A stretch of 64,000 bases of DNA from Panonychus citri. Its lineage: Eukaryota; Arthropoda; Arachnida; Trombidiformes; Tetranychidae. This document shows positions 1 through 12,099 of this stretch, piece by piece (the stretch's first letter is position 1; each line of letters starts with the position of its first letter). The DNA lies in assembly GCF_014898815.1 (NCBI RefSeq), contig NW_026515416.1:1488001-1552000 (forward strand), written 5' to 3'. The notes below the pieces were generated by a model. It did not search any database, was not told the origin of the DNA, and was given only the letters and a program-made list of their open reading frames with translations. The position numbers and the translations under genes were made by a program.

Positions 1-347
1 TATTAACACATAATCAACTTTGCTTTTTGTTCAATTTACCAATAAATTGTTCACAATTAACTAATGATTATCTCAACTGTATCGTTTGCCTCTACAATTT
101 CATTGGACAATTAACTCCAAACTGAATTTAAATCGTCAATCTAACAATCGGTTAATTAATCACTTTCCAAGCATTTGGTTATCAAATTATAATCAAACTA
201 TTAGAAAGTGATAATAAGTAATTAGTAATTTTTTTCATTGAAATATTGATTTGGTTTGTTGTTCATTGATGAAGAAAACAATTTCTCATCTCCTCTCCTC
301 GGGCTCAATTAAAAGGTTAATTGTTGTTTAATTACTTTGATTTACAG
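1..347 (+). other. Intron upstream of the stum exon
   Basis: This AT-rich sequence ends in a good 3' splice site (TTTACAG at 341-347). It is read as an intron of the SPEC3-family gene whose next exon begins at 348. No coding exon is seen here; the N-terminal part of the protein must lie before the window. Confidence 0.6.
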
Positions 348-986
348 GTACAATATTGTCATCAATAACAATACTGTTCGGATGTCCAACTGAATATGGT
401 AAAGGTAAATGGAAACGAGCATTTCTATTAACCTTAATTGCTGGAATCCTTCAATTGTTAACAGCGATTTTTGTATTCGGTTGGGTTTGGTCAATCATGA
501 CTGGAATAAACTTTATCAAACGTGAGTATTAAATGATAAAGTTAATTACAATTAATAACTACGATACCTTTTAACTACAAGTCCCAACGAATCATGTTGG
601 TTAATTGTGATAGTAATTAAATTGTAGAAAGAGAAAAACGAAAGACAAAAGTTTCGAGAGGAAAATTTTCTTTCTCTATTTTGTTTGATTCTGTTAATCG
701 CCATCATCTGAATATTAAATCAACTAATTGTTCCAGATCGTTGATTGTTATTATTATTTATTAACCAACTAAATTGTTATTTTTACTGGTCAAGATCACC
801 TGAAATTCAGGGTCAGTCTTTGTTTTTGTTTTTACATGATTATCCTTGTAAATTATCAGTCCAATCGTTAATTGTTATCATTGTTATTTGATTGTTGTTT
901 ATTAATTGGTTCATCTTTACTTTTTAATTGTTCCAGATTCAAATAAGATGAAAGATTCAAAATATGGTTATGGTGATGCTGTTTAA
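348..986 (+). CDS. stum: Stum/SPEC3-family membrane protein, 3' exons only
   Basis: Two exons are visible: 348-521 (donor GTGAGT) and 937-986 (after TTCCAG, stop TAA at 984-986). The phases join cleanly, one base from the first exon plus two from the next making a His codon. The first exon encodes GTILSSITILFGCP, a short basic stretch, then a long hydrophobic run ending in FGWVWSIMTGINFIK. This order, a GT(x)xSxxTxLxG motif then an LLTAIFVxGWxWSIxxG transmembrane helix, is the C-terminal half of the SPEC3/Stum domain. Drosophila Stum is needed for mechanosensing in proprioceptive neurons; that is family knowledge, not visible here. The tail is a short polar sequence ending in YGYGDAV. The N-terminus and first membrane helix lie upstream of the window. 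Confidence 0.75.
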
Positions 987-2594
987 ATTTTCTTTGGTCA
1001 TTTAACAATTACAATTAACTTGGAAATTGTGATTAACTGATTACCAACTTTCTCTTGGTCTCTTTTTTTTTATAACAATTTAATTAATCAATCAATGGAT
1101 TTACTTTACGTTTTGTTTGGCTGATTATTCAAGTTTTAGATTGTTAATTGTTAGTGAAAAATTTAATTTTACTAACAATCATTGAGGATTAATTATTTGT
1201 TCAATTGTAATTAATTATTTTAATCTAATTAACTCTGATGCCATTTAAATACAATCAAAGTAAAAATTGAAGTCTCTGGAAAAGCAATGGAAGCCTTAAC
1301 TTTATATTAGTTAATCAACAACAATTAACTAATATCAATCCGATTATCGTACAATTTATCATTTAAATTAAATTAAATTAAATTTGTTTTCTCTCTCTTT
1401 CGCTCAAATCATAATGAACAAATTAATTAACAATCAACAATCATAATCGTTATCAAACTAATCACTCAAAACTAAATTGTTACCTGATATTTGATCATTG
1501 TAAATATTTAATTGTTATTATATTAATACCTTAATACATGTTACATATAAATTACAATTTTAATTTCTCAAGCTAAACTGTTAACAATTAAAGTTAAACA
1601 CTAACCAGATATGTAATAATAATCAACAATTTGTGACCATAATAAACACAATCAAATTAAATTGAAATCACACAAATGAAAAAATAAAACATGAAATTTA
1701 CACCGGAAAAAAAAGTTCATTTCAATAATTAATCATTGATCTTAATCAATACACTAATTATGATTACAGTTTCTAATTGTGATAATAGACTAGGGATGAA
1801 AATTAATCAAACTGAATTAAGTTAATTGTCAAAGGACTTGGACCTTGACATGAATGAAGATCCAAAAGAGAAACGAGATTTTTTTTAACTTTTAAATGGT
1901 TCACTGATTAAATGATTATGTTGACAAAATTGTCCTCAAATGATCATAATCATCACAATTAAAGTTAAATAATTAACTTTTGATACTTGTTAACACATGG
2001 GCGAGGCCATTTTGATGAAAAAGACAATCAATTTGATCATTTAGTTAATCAATTAAAACTTTTTGGGTGGAATTAAAAATTTGATCAACTTTCTGGTTAC
2101 AATTGAAATTGTAATTAAATGATTACTACAATTTGTTTATTTTGACAATTTATTAATCATTTTTAACATGATTAAGATAATTAATATACTTATATATTAA
2201 TCTATTAATAGTTTACTTTTAAAATATGACAATTAAAATCAATTTTAATTGACACATTTTACAATATATTAAAATTTGTAAATGATTAAATTAAATCATT
2301 ATTAGTATTGATAGATATTAAATTTGTTTCTTTTAGAATTAATTTAGTTTTAAATTTTTCAGCAATTAATTGAAATATAATCAATGCAAGTTGATCATTT
2401 TTTTTTCAATTACACAGTAATTTTGATTTGATTGTTGATCCGATGATTGTTGTGAATTAATGTTTTGTTGATGATGAAGGATGATGATACTTGAGTCTCT
2501 TGAAGGGTGCAAATGATAATATATATTTTTTATACCATTGATTTAATCTGATATTGAAATAATATATATTTATGACATTATGATGATTAAATGT
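987..2594. other. Intergenic between convergent stum and mas
   Basis: No coding exon is recognised. The stretch is AT-rich, with very many copies of ACAATTAA/TTAATTGT on both strands. It should contain the 3' UTRs of the two convergent genes (stum stop at 986, mas stop at 2595). Confidence 0.5.
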
Positions 2595-3052
2595 TTATTG
2601 ATTGTTGACACTTATTATCTGATGAATCCATCCGATAAAATTTGAGACTTTAACATAAACTCCAGGTACATCTAATCGTCCACATCCAAATCCCCATGAA
2701 ACTAAACCGGTAAGCTCATAGAAACCATCAACCTCACAAACTAAGGGTCCACCTCCATCACCCTGTATGAGAGAGAGAGAGAGAGAGAGAGAAGAGAAAA
2801 AGAATAAATTAATTTGATTTATACAAACAGTAATTAGAAGTTATTAGAATTAATTGGAAAATATTTAATTTAGTTTATAAATCTTACCTGACAAGCATCA
2901 TTTCCTCTTTCACCTCCTGCACAGAAACTGCTAGTGGGAAGGATAAATGTCTTCTCGGTCACTGATTGTATCTTCGTGGTACATTCTTGGTCATCTACTA
3001 TGGGTACATCAGCCTCTCGTACTTTCAAAGCAATTGGACCAGCTGAGGGAAT

Positions 3053-3083
<31 letters not shown>

Positions 3084-6000
3084 GATAGAGAGAGGGAGAA
3101 AGGGATGAAGGTGATAAATTATGAGGTTTTGAAGATAATCAAGGGATTTAATGTACAGAGATCATGGTGAGAAATGTGTGAACATTAAAGTGATCAATTG
3201 TTGGAGTCATTAGATTGCTGGGTGATTGTTATGAATCTCTTACTTTCTTCACGATAACCATAACCAGTGACTGTACATCTTTGTCCTGGTTTACGGGTTG
3301 ATCCACGTTCAGGTAAACAGACTAAACAAATTGAATCATTTATCTGAACAGGAGATTGAATTTTTAATAATGCAATATCATTATCCAAAGTAACACCATT
3401 ATGATTATGATGAATATAAGTTGTTGACACTTTCTGAGTTTGAGCTGATTTACTTTTAATTTGAGCGGATAAATCATAGTCACCAACACGAACATAAATC
3501 GATTCATCATTACGAACCAAACTGTTTCGAAAGAGAAAGAGTAACAATTAGATTAATTGTTGTACATTGGAATAAGAAATTGAATTTACTTTGTTATACA
3601 ATGAGCAGCAGTTAAAATCCATTGAGATCCAATTAATGCTCCACCACAAATGTACTGATTGTCGGCGTTGATTAAGGCCACATGCCAACACCATTCCCCG
3701 GGAAGGGCATCGTTACCACCGACGATTCGAGGGGACTCACGACGCTGGTTACCCTTGAATCCACACGAATAAGGAGTTGCCTGTCTTGGAGGTGCTGACA
3801 ATTAAAAGGAAAATTAAATAATAAGAATTGATTTAACTTTAAAATCGAGATTAATTTTTCAACAATTAACATTCGCACTCTGATTGTGATGAAAATCACT
3901 CAAATATCTTCAACCATAAAATGTTACAATTCAATCTTCTTAGAAAGTGAACAATTAAACTTAACAATTGTCACAGTTAAATTATCTTGATTATAATTAA
4001 AACTTTTGATGATCAATGAAAGTGTTTAACAACAATTAAAATGATTTTCTTTTCAATTTTTAGTAATACAATTAACATCTTGTTGTTTTCAAGTTCGTAG
4101 GTTAATCTTATTTTTTTACTCTCTCTCTAATTCAATTGTTAATTGTTGCGCTTAAAGTGTTAATTGTTAAAAATAATAGTTAACAGGATTTTAGAGCTAC
4201 CAAGTTAAGGTCATAATCAATTTAAAATCCTGATTAAAATGATGAAAATGATTATTCAAGTTTCATCCCTGTGATTGTTGATCATCAATCACCATTAATA
4301 TTAATTGAATAATAAAACAAATTTTTGTGTCATGTTAATGTTGACAATTAAATCGATAGACTAGATGTTATCTAATTGTTTCAAGGGATAATAATTTAAA
4401 TGGTATAATTATAGATGAAAATAATTACGTTTAACTGGAGGTAAGATAATTGTTGGAGTAGTAACAGAACTCGACTCATCAAGTGATGATGAGTTAATCT
4501 TTGAGGGAATTGATGGTTTCCATACTCCATTATTGGCCTTTATATTGGCCTCGTAGGTTTGAATATCGTTAAGATCGGCGCAGCAAATTTGTCCTTGTTT
4601 GGCACAGAAAAATTTAGGATAGATTGAGTTCCCGCCGAAACAGGTAAACCGGAAAAAGGGTGCGATGCATGGGCCAGGACAGAAGGGAACACCGCCCGGG
4701 AATCCTGCTACCGATACACTTGGGTTATTGTCAAATCCGGGAGGATTAGATGGAGAAGATGATGAACTATCTGATAAGGGAACAAGAACTTCCATCTCAG
4801 CGGGATTTGTTTCTGAAACATTGGGCTCAGGTTGTGATGGGGGAGAACCAAGGAATCCAGTGAGTTCCAGTTCTTCATGAGGTGAGGCTACTGGTGGAGC
4901 AGGAATTGGCTGAGGTTTAGGTTGTGGTTGAGGTTGAGGTGGTGCAATTTGGATCTGTGGTTTTCGATTGGGAATAAATGGTGTGAAGTTATGTGGAGGT
5001 GATGGTGGCGGTGGGAGGCGAGTCTGTGGTTGATAATTCATTGGCGGTGGTGGAGGTCGTAAACCTTGAGGTGGACCTTGAGTATTCATTGGGATGTTTG
5101 GTCGTTGGAAATGTTGAATATTTGGTGGACCCATGGGATAATTGTTCACTGAGGGTGGAGGATGAACAGGTATACGAAGTGGTCCTGGGGGTGGACCATT
5201 GAATAGTGGTGGTGGTGGACGTTCATTAGCTGGACGACGATCTTGGTAATGGCAGCAAATTGTCCCCGACATACAATTAGCTGTTTTCAAGACAAGTTCA
5301 GAGGGAAGTTGACAAATACCACTTAACCAGGTTGGTATACAGGCCCCTGAACATCCTGGTATTGGCGGTGGAGTTGTTGAAGGTTCATGATTGTAGCAAC
5401 ATGTACCACCATTAGAACAAACTTTCGTTGTATCCGTTTCATCACAGACAAAACTGAGGAAAGGGATAACACACATTCCATCGCATTTATTTTCCTCTGA
5501 ACTAGATTGATCTTTAACGGATTCTGAAACATTAGCCGATGAGCCAATGTTATTATCGAAAGATGAGCTTGTGGTTGTTGATTCAGTAGTCGGTGGGTAG
5601 TTTATCGTTGTTGATGATGGTGATTTTGATGGCGGTGGTGATTGAGATGTCGTTGAAGTTTCCAATGATGTGGTTGAAAATTGTGGCGATTGTGATGGTA
5701 ATGATGATGATGACGATGGCAACAGTGGTGACTTGTAGATTGAAGGTGGTACTTGGGATGAATTACGGTTTGGGATGAGAGAGAGAGTTAAATTACTTGA
5801 ATCTTTTTCTGATTGAAGGCAACATGTTTCCATGAGATTATCACAGATTCCATCGGTTGAGATATTACTACAATAAATAACAAATCGAGAGAGAACACAA
5901 ACACCAGGACACCGGTGGTTAATCTTTACGGTGGTTGTCGTAGGAGTTGCGGTTGTTGGAGCAGAGGTTTGTCTTGTTGGAAGACTAAAATGTCCTGAAT

Positions 6001-7015
6001 TAGATTGGGTGACTGGTGAAACTGAAGTGTACCAGGGTCGATTACTGGGATAAGGTGAAGATGAATAAAAAGATGGCGATGATGAGGAATAATAAGATGA
6101 GGATGATAATGGTGATGGTGATGAGAAAGGTGATGTACTAAAATATGAATATGAAGGTTCAGTTGATGAATATGAAGATGTGGATAGTGATGAGGATGAG
6201 GATGATAATGGAGATGAGGTTGTTGATGTTAAATTGTAATAAATGGTTGTTTCATTGGGATGATTGGTAACATCAAATGGAGGTGATGTTTCAACTGCTG
6301 TCCCGTAATTTGAGCCACTGGGCACACAACATCTTAGGAAAGGATCACCACAAGTAACTTCTTCCAGAACATGTTCACAAAAAAGCGATGCAATTGCATG
6401 AAGACATTCACCAGGACATGTTGGATTTTTACTATTGTGCATCAATTTATTGAAAAGATCTGACACCAAAGAAAAGATGAACATTATTAAAGATTAACCG
6501 ATTAACAGATTAGAGAAAAGGTTTGATCAAAGCTACATTAAGATTGCTGAGATTATGGAATCACTGGTAAGGTCGTTTACTTGTTTATCTTATGCGAAGG
6601 GAGAATAGAAAATGAAATGAATGAAATTCGTTTCAATTTCTATTCAATCGAATTTCTTTCTCTCAAAAATAATGAGCGGTTTGTAGAATTACATGGAAGT
6701 TGTGGTGTTCGATTTGAGTAATTTGTCTCTTGGTGAGAATTTTAGAAGTTAAAAAGAAGAGAGAAAAAATAGAGAGAGAGAGAGAGAAGAGAAAGAGAAA
6801 TCAGGAAGAGTAATGAAAGTAGGAAGAGAATATGAAAAGAGATAATTACCTGCAAAGATACTTGTATCACCGGTTGATGGTGGTGGTGGAGTTGATGTAG
6901 AAGATGATGGAGATTCTGATGTCTTGTCATCTGTGGAAATTATTGTAACTATGAACAGAGAAGAGAAAATAAAATAGCAAAGAAGTAAATCTTTTACTGT
7001 CACTGGAATGTCCAT
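2595..7015 (-). CDS. mas: Masquerade-like CLIP-domain serine protease homologue (catalytically dead)
   Basis: Six exons join in phase to about 1000 residues: 7015-6850, 6459-4429, 3794-3590, 3521-3244, 3042-2888 and 2762-2595. A hydrophobic signal peptide covers roughly residues 1-28. Five six-Cys CLIP-type knots begin near residues 70, 237, 380, 424 and 649, separated by long Ser/Thr/Pro-rich linkers. The trypsin-like domain begins at RIVGGN (about 755). His797 (TAAHC) and Asp849 (DNDIALL) are kept, but the catalytic Ser is Gly948 in GDGGGPLVC, so it should not cleave peptide bonds. Five CLIP knots, a Ser-to-Gly change, about 1000 residues and the ending ISVNN match Drosophila Masquerade, a secreted protein needed for muscle attachment and axon guidance. 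Related clip homologues act as cofactors in melanisation. Introns 4 and 5 have expanded (CT)n tracts at their acceptors. Confidence 0.93.
2769..2792 (-). repeat. (CT)n tract at a mas 3' splice site
   Basis: A dinucleotide run, (GA)n on the + strand, lies a few bases from the acceptor at 2763 of the last mas intron. On the transcript it reads (CU)n, so it forms the polypyrimidine tract of that intron. Confidence 0.85.
3052..3095 (-). repeat. (CT)n tract at another mas 3' splice site
   Basis: A slightly interrupted GA run on the + strand sits directly upstream, in transcript direction, of the acceptor at 3043 for the exon beginning GPIALKVRE. It serves as the polypyrimidine tract there. Confidence 0.8.
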
Positions 7016-7629
7016 TATGGTGAAGATGGTGAATTATTTCAATGGCGAAAATGATGATTATGATGATGATGATGGTGAAAAGATGACGATGGATTAGAGA
7101 TTAAACCAATTACTTCCTATCTCTTTTTGTTCTCTCTCTCTCTTTCTCTTATTATAAAACTGATAATTATAACTGAATGTTAACTTTTCAAGGACACAGA
7201 AAAAGAATATTAGAAGAAGAAAATGGAAAATGGAAAATGATGAACATAAAAAAAAAGAGCCAAACAAAAAAAGAGAAAAGTTGAAAAAGTTGAGATTCTC
7301 TTCTGAAGTGTATGAATGTTGCTTACGTACTTTGGAAAAGAGAAAAAAATTAACAGCAATACAGTTGATCTTCTGGCTGCGGGCGTTGTTTTAACATTTG
7401 TTGTTCTAAACCAACCAAGAGGTGAAACCAGTTTAATGTGAAAAAAGAAAAAGATAAAGAAAAACTCAGGTAAATAAAAACAAGTGACTTCAGATCAGTG
7501 ACTTTTAAGGTGTCGGAGTAAAAGAGTAAAGAAAAACTGTTGATAGAAAAAAGAAAACAAAAATCCATTGGAAATTAACTTATACTGTTAATGTTCAATC
7601 AACGAAATCAGCGACAATTAGATGCACCA
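7016..7629 (-). other. Upstream of mas; possible noncoding leader exon
   Basis: This lies between the mas start codon and the end of the PAGR1 homologue. On the minus strand a consensus donor (GTAAGC after position 7327) ends a segment whose open frame closes with the residues RPQPEDQLYCC and a stop. It could be a mas 5' leader exon or an alternative 3' exon of PAGR1. I cannot decide between these. The region near 7020-7100 is GATGAT-rich low complexity. Confidence 0.3.
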
Positions 7630-8183
7630 TCAAGATGGATTTTGGGAGTCGATTGTTTGATATTTTTTCATATCGTTCATCACTTTATCCAATTTGGTAA
7701 TTTTTCTTTGGCCTAATGGAAATAAAGAGAAAGATAATTAGATATGAAATTAAGAATAGATAATTTTATAGAATTGATTGTTTATCATATGGTCGAAATT
7801 TAATTGTTACCTTGTGTTGTCCGTCGCTTAGGACCTGATTTAGGGAAATTGTTATATTTTTCTGGTTGTTCCTCGTCGAAATCAAATTGATTTGGTTCCA
7901 CTGAACTTGGCTTATTTTCATTTGACTCGGTCATCTTATTTATATCAACCAAATCTCTTGAATCATCTGAAGGTGATCTCTTTTCTGGACAGACCCATTT
8001 CAGTTCAATGTAATCACATTTTTCTAGTTGCTTATACAAGGTCGATATCTTATTACCACTTGGTTCCCATACTTTTATCCCACCGGGTTGATTGAAAGGT
8101 ATCACTAGATTATTGGCTACATCATAAAGCTCATCATCAGAACAGGTGATACTCCAATCGTTATCCTCTTGATCCATTGACAT
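7630..8183 (-). CDS. PAGR1: PAGR1/PA1-like protein (PTIP-associated, histone methyltransferase complex)
   Basis: Two coding exons, 8183-7811 and 7712-7630, join in phase to about 151 residues. The start is the ATG opening MSMDQEDNDWS. It follows an acceptor (TTTCCAG) at 8200, and an upstream leader exon ends in a GTAAGT donor at 8323. The protein has the PAGR1 layout. An acidic segment DNDWSITCSDDELYD comes first, then a WEPSGNKISTLYKQL helix. Next is the short motif FDFDEE, then basic KRRTT and a C-terminal helix KITKLDKVMNDMKKY. In vertebrates PA1 binds PTIP and is a subunit of the KMT2C/D (MLL3/4) H3K4 methyltransferase complexes. It is shorter than the roughly 250-residue human protein, mainly at the N-terminus. 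Confidence 0.8.
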
Positions 8184-8807
8184 TTCTCCTTCTTTTTTAC
8201 TGGAAAGTAATAGAAAGTAAAAGAAAACAATGAAAACAATGTAAATGAAAAAAAATAAAAACACTAATCCAAATGTTGACTGGACAATTTTGTGAATAGA
8301 AAACATGAAGCAATTTACTTACCTTGTCACCTTTATAAATTTCCTAAGATGAGAGTTAAATGTTTAATTTGATTGTGAACAAATAAAAACGTCTAAATTG
8401 TAATTAAAAACATTAATCATGACAATTTTTACCAACAACAATGATGAAAAAAGGTTGATGTTTTCTCATTTCTTTGGTTGGATAGTTTAACCGAGTCGAT
8501 GAGATTATTCACTCACACACAGAAAGTAAACTATAAACTAATTAGTTGATAATCAATATAAATCAATAGTTAAACAGTTAACACAATAGAAAAATTGATT
8601 ACCAATTAAATGAGCTAAATTAAAAGACGAAGTTAATTGTTTTTCTTTTGAAAATAAATAAAACCGAAGTTCTCAAAGCCGACACTAGATGGAGTTACTT
8701 TCGAACATGTGTTTTCTGTTTTCTTTTCATTTTCGTTGTTCAATTTAAATTAGTTTAAACAATTAAATCTAATAACCAGATTCTGGTTTACTAATTCCAA
8801 GTTAATT
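8184..8807. promoter_or_regulatory. Shared upstream region of PAGR1 (-) and MRPS10 (+), including the PAGR1 leader
   Basis: The two start codons face away from each other, 624 bp apart. PAGR1 has a noncoding exon ending at 8323 and a short leader intron to 8200. The remaining ~480 bp should contain both promoters. No TATA box with proper spacing was recognised on either strand. Confidence 0.5.
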
Positions 8808-9706
8808 ATGTCGATGATTCTAAATCGTCTGAACATTCTTAAATCTACTCTGTTGGCTTCAAGATCTAATCTTTTAAGGAGTAACCCAAGTTTCTTATCT
8901 ACAGTAACTTCTAGTCCATCAACTCAGGTAAACAATTAATTTTGATTGACCTTTTTTTTTACTATAAATTTAATTTGTTTGTTTGTTTCTATTTATTATA
9001 AGGTTCCTGAATCTGAACATATTAGTGAGTCAGCGGAAGAGCTTGATACTCTGTATAAATATTTGGAATTGCAATTAAAAGCTCACGAAACCCCAGTTTT
9101 GTATTCTTATAGGAAATTTGTCATTGCCACAAGTGAAGAGCTTGGAATCCCTTTTGTTAAAAGGTTAATTGTTTTTTCCCTTTCTATCCTTGATTAATTT
9201 AATTTCTCTCACATAATCATTTACAATTTAACCTTTACGACTAATCTATTCAATTTCGCATAGTCTGATTGTTATTAAGAATTAAGACTAAGAAATGATT
9301 TCAATGAGATGGGATAAAATTTCAATCCATCGATTGAATTTCAGTTCACTTTGCCCAAACTCATTTAAACAAATTAATCCTCATTGGAGACAATCCTTTA
9401 ACTTATAATTATATCTTTATTTTGATAAACAATATATTTCTTTTTACAGTGAAGAGCCTTGGAGACACATTTTCGAAACCATTATTGAAATCACGTTTCA
9501 TTTATAAGGATCATCGAGCTGTTTATGAATTTCGAACCTATTTTTTAAATTTACACTTTAAAAATTTGACTGGATCAACAGCGGACACATTTCTAGAATA
9601 TATCCAACGTAATCTTCCTGAAGGAGTTCATATGACAGTAGTTAAAACTGCATTGGCCAAATTTCCTGACCATTTGAATCCACAACAAGCTATATCATCA
9701 GAATGA
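8808..9706 (+). CDS. MRPS10: Mitochondrial ribosomal protein uS10m (MRPS10), with a frame anomaly
   Basis: Exons are 8808-8927, 9003-9163 and a last exon ending at the TGA at 9704-9706. About 176 residues. The first 40 are Ser/Arg/Leu-rich, as expected of a mitochondrial targeting peptide. The core is uS10m: ESAEELDTLYKYLELQLKAH, then FIYKDHRAVYEFRTYF and LTGSTADTFLEYIQRNLPEG. It would act in the small mitoribosomal subunit. The obvious acceptor (TTTTTACAG, ending 9449) puts exon 3 out of frame and reaches a stop after about 19 codons. The frame is rescued only by an AG at 9455-9456 (exon from 9457), or if one base near 9481 is an insertion. The out-of-frame reading EEPWRHIFET lines up with the family better, which favours an indel or sequence error. 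Confidence 0.88.
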
Positions 9707-9834
9707 ATCTTAAATTTATCACCAATCTCATGTTGTCAAATTGTTTGCTTGTTTTTGTACATTAATTTTCTCACCACCATGAGATTAGGAGAAAGAAAAT
9801 TTCAATTTATATATATATATAATTAGTTAGCTAA

Positions 9835-9840
9835 AATAAA
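9835..9840 (+). other. Polyadenylation signal of MRPS10
   Basis: AATAAA lies 129 bp after the MRPS10 stop codon and 50 bp before the stop of the convergent ABCH gene. It is the first canonical hexamer I see in this 3' region. Confidence 0.55.
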
Positions 9841-9889
9841 TCAATGCTTATTTAACAATAAGTATTGTTTGAGTCGACAACGATTTAGC

Positions 9890-12015
9890 TCATGTAAACT
9901 TAAATTGTCTGATTCCAATAGCAAACAAGAGACAAGACCAACCAAAGCAGATATAAAATGTCGGAAGAACAGCCGAATGCCATGGACCTAAACCTCGAAG
10001 TAGAGTATTTCTCAGCCCTTGTGCCCCCTGAGTGACTGGAGATAATTTTGAAATAGCTCGTAACCAAGGAGACATTGATTCAATCGGCCAAAGGACACCA
10101 CTGAATATCATGAAAGCAAACATGGCAGCAATGGAGAAAGTGAAAATTAAATCAATTCGACTACTTTGTGAAGAGATAACCATCCCGAGACTCATCCCGT
10201 TAATGGAAACAATGAAAAGGATGAAAAAAGATGTCAATAGTTGGGTGAACGCAGGCATGTCCAATATTTGTAGGACATAAACACAAGTACATAGAACCGT
10301 TGAAATTTGAATAATGTTGGATATTTGCCGGTTAAAAGCATGAGCCACCAGAAATTGTAACGGAGAAACGCCGATAACATAATGTCTGTCCAGCATATTA
10401 TCATTTCGTTCAAAGCTAATGATAACCGCTGTAATAGTATAACCAATGGTGAAACAAACGGCAGCCATGAAGCCCGGTAGAGTGAATCGTTTGAAATTAT
10501 TGTGGCGATTAACATTGGCCTCACCGAAAATTGGTCTTTCCATTTTAATTGGTAAAGCGGCGATAGTTGGTTTCCTGCCCTTTTCAGCTAAAGCATTTCT
10601 AACAAATGAATGAAAAGTCCGATCTAAACTTCGTGTTACATGGATAACCGTTAGATCATCTGTTAAATCAGCGTAAAGTTTGATCGTTGAGGAATCAATT
10701 GTTTCATTGGATAAACTTGGATTGGTAAAATCGATTCGATTCAAAATGGAGTTGGAAAAGTTATGCTTAAAATGAAGGACACCCCAAGTTCGTTGGTGTT
10801 TTATATCGTCCAGAGCTTCGTCCAACGATTCATATGGAACAGCATTAATGTGATAAGTATCAATGTGCTTAAGAAACATTGAACTATATTCACCGCCACG
10901 ATCGTGATTAACTATGGCCACTCGAACATCAAATGGATCTAAACCTACAGCAATGCAAAGAAGTACAACTGGAACCACTGGAACGATAAATTGTAACACC
11001 AAGAACGGAAGATTACGAATATTTCTTAAAGTGTTTTTCCAAAAAATAATGGACACAATGGTAAACCAATGGTCAAGATTAACGGTGAACAATTTATTCA
11101 AATCAAGTGGACTATAAGCCGCTTTAGGTTGATAAATAATTTCACCTGAATACTGATTATCAGGGGGATCAGGAGTCTCTGTAATTGTAGCAATTTCTGA
11201 TGAAGATGGTGATGAAAGGGAAAAGGTTGACGATGACGATGAAATTGGATCAATAGTTGAGTTAACAATTTGTTGATTGTTACAAATACAAAGAAATGCT
11301 TGTTCCAAGGTAACAGCTCCATATCTTTTCATTATAACTTCAGGATTATCTTCAGCTAAAAGTTTACCCTTTCTCATTAATCCAACACAATCAGCTTTTC
11401 TTGCCTCTTCAATATAATGAGTGGTCACTATAACCGTAATGGACAATTGATTTGAAAGATGAGCCAAATGAGACCAAATTGACCGAGTAACCATTGGATC
11501 AACACCGGCAGTTGGTTCATCAAGAATAACCAATTTAGGTTTACTTATAATGGAAGCTGCAAATGATACTCGTCTCATTTGTCCACCCGATAAACCGGAA
11601 ATCATCCTTGTTTTTGGTGGAAGATCAAGTAAACTAATCAGATAATCAATGGCTGAATCAATTTTTTTACTCTCAAGTAAAAAGAGACGACCAAAGTATC
11701 TCAATGTTTCCTCAATGGTTAACTCATTATACAATTGACACTCTTGAGGCATGTAACCAACTCCAGGGCCAGGAATATTGAGTCTCTCGGAACCCAAAGG
11801 ATAACCATGAATAAAGATATTACCACGAGCGGGTTTAAAATAACCCACCAGACATTTGATCAATGAAGTCTTACCACAACCACTGGGACCTGATTTTGGA
11901 GGAGATTTAAGATAAAACAAGAAGCAAATAAAAGAGAGAGAATTACAATTATAATCAAGACAAGATAATCAAAGGAATCAACTAATGTGATCTCAGTATG
12001 TGTAAGAACAACATT

Positions 12016-12099
<84 letters not shown>

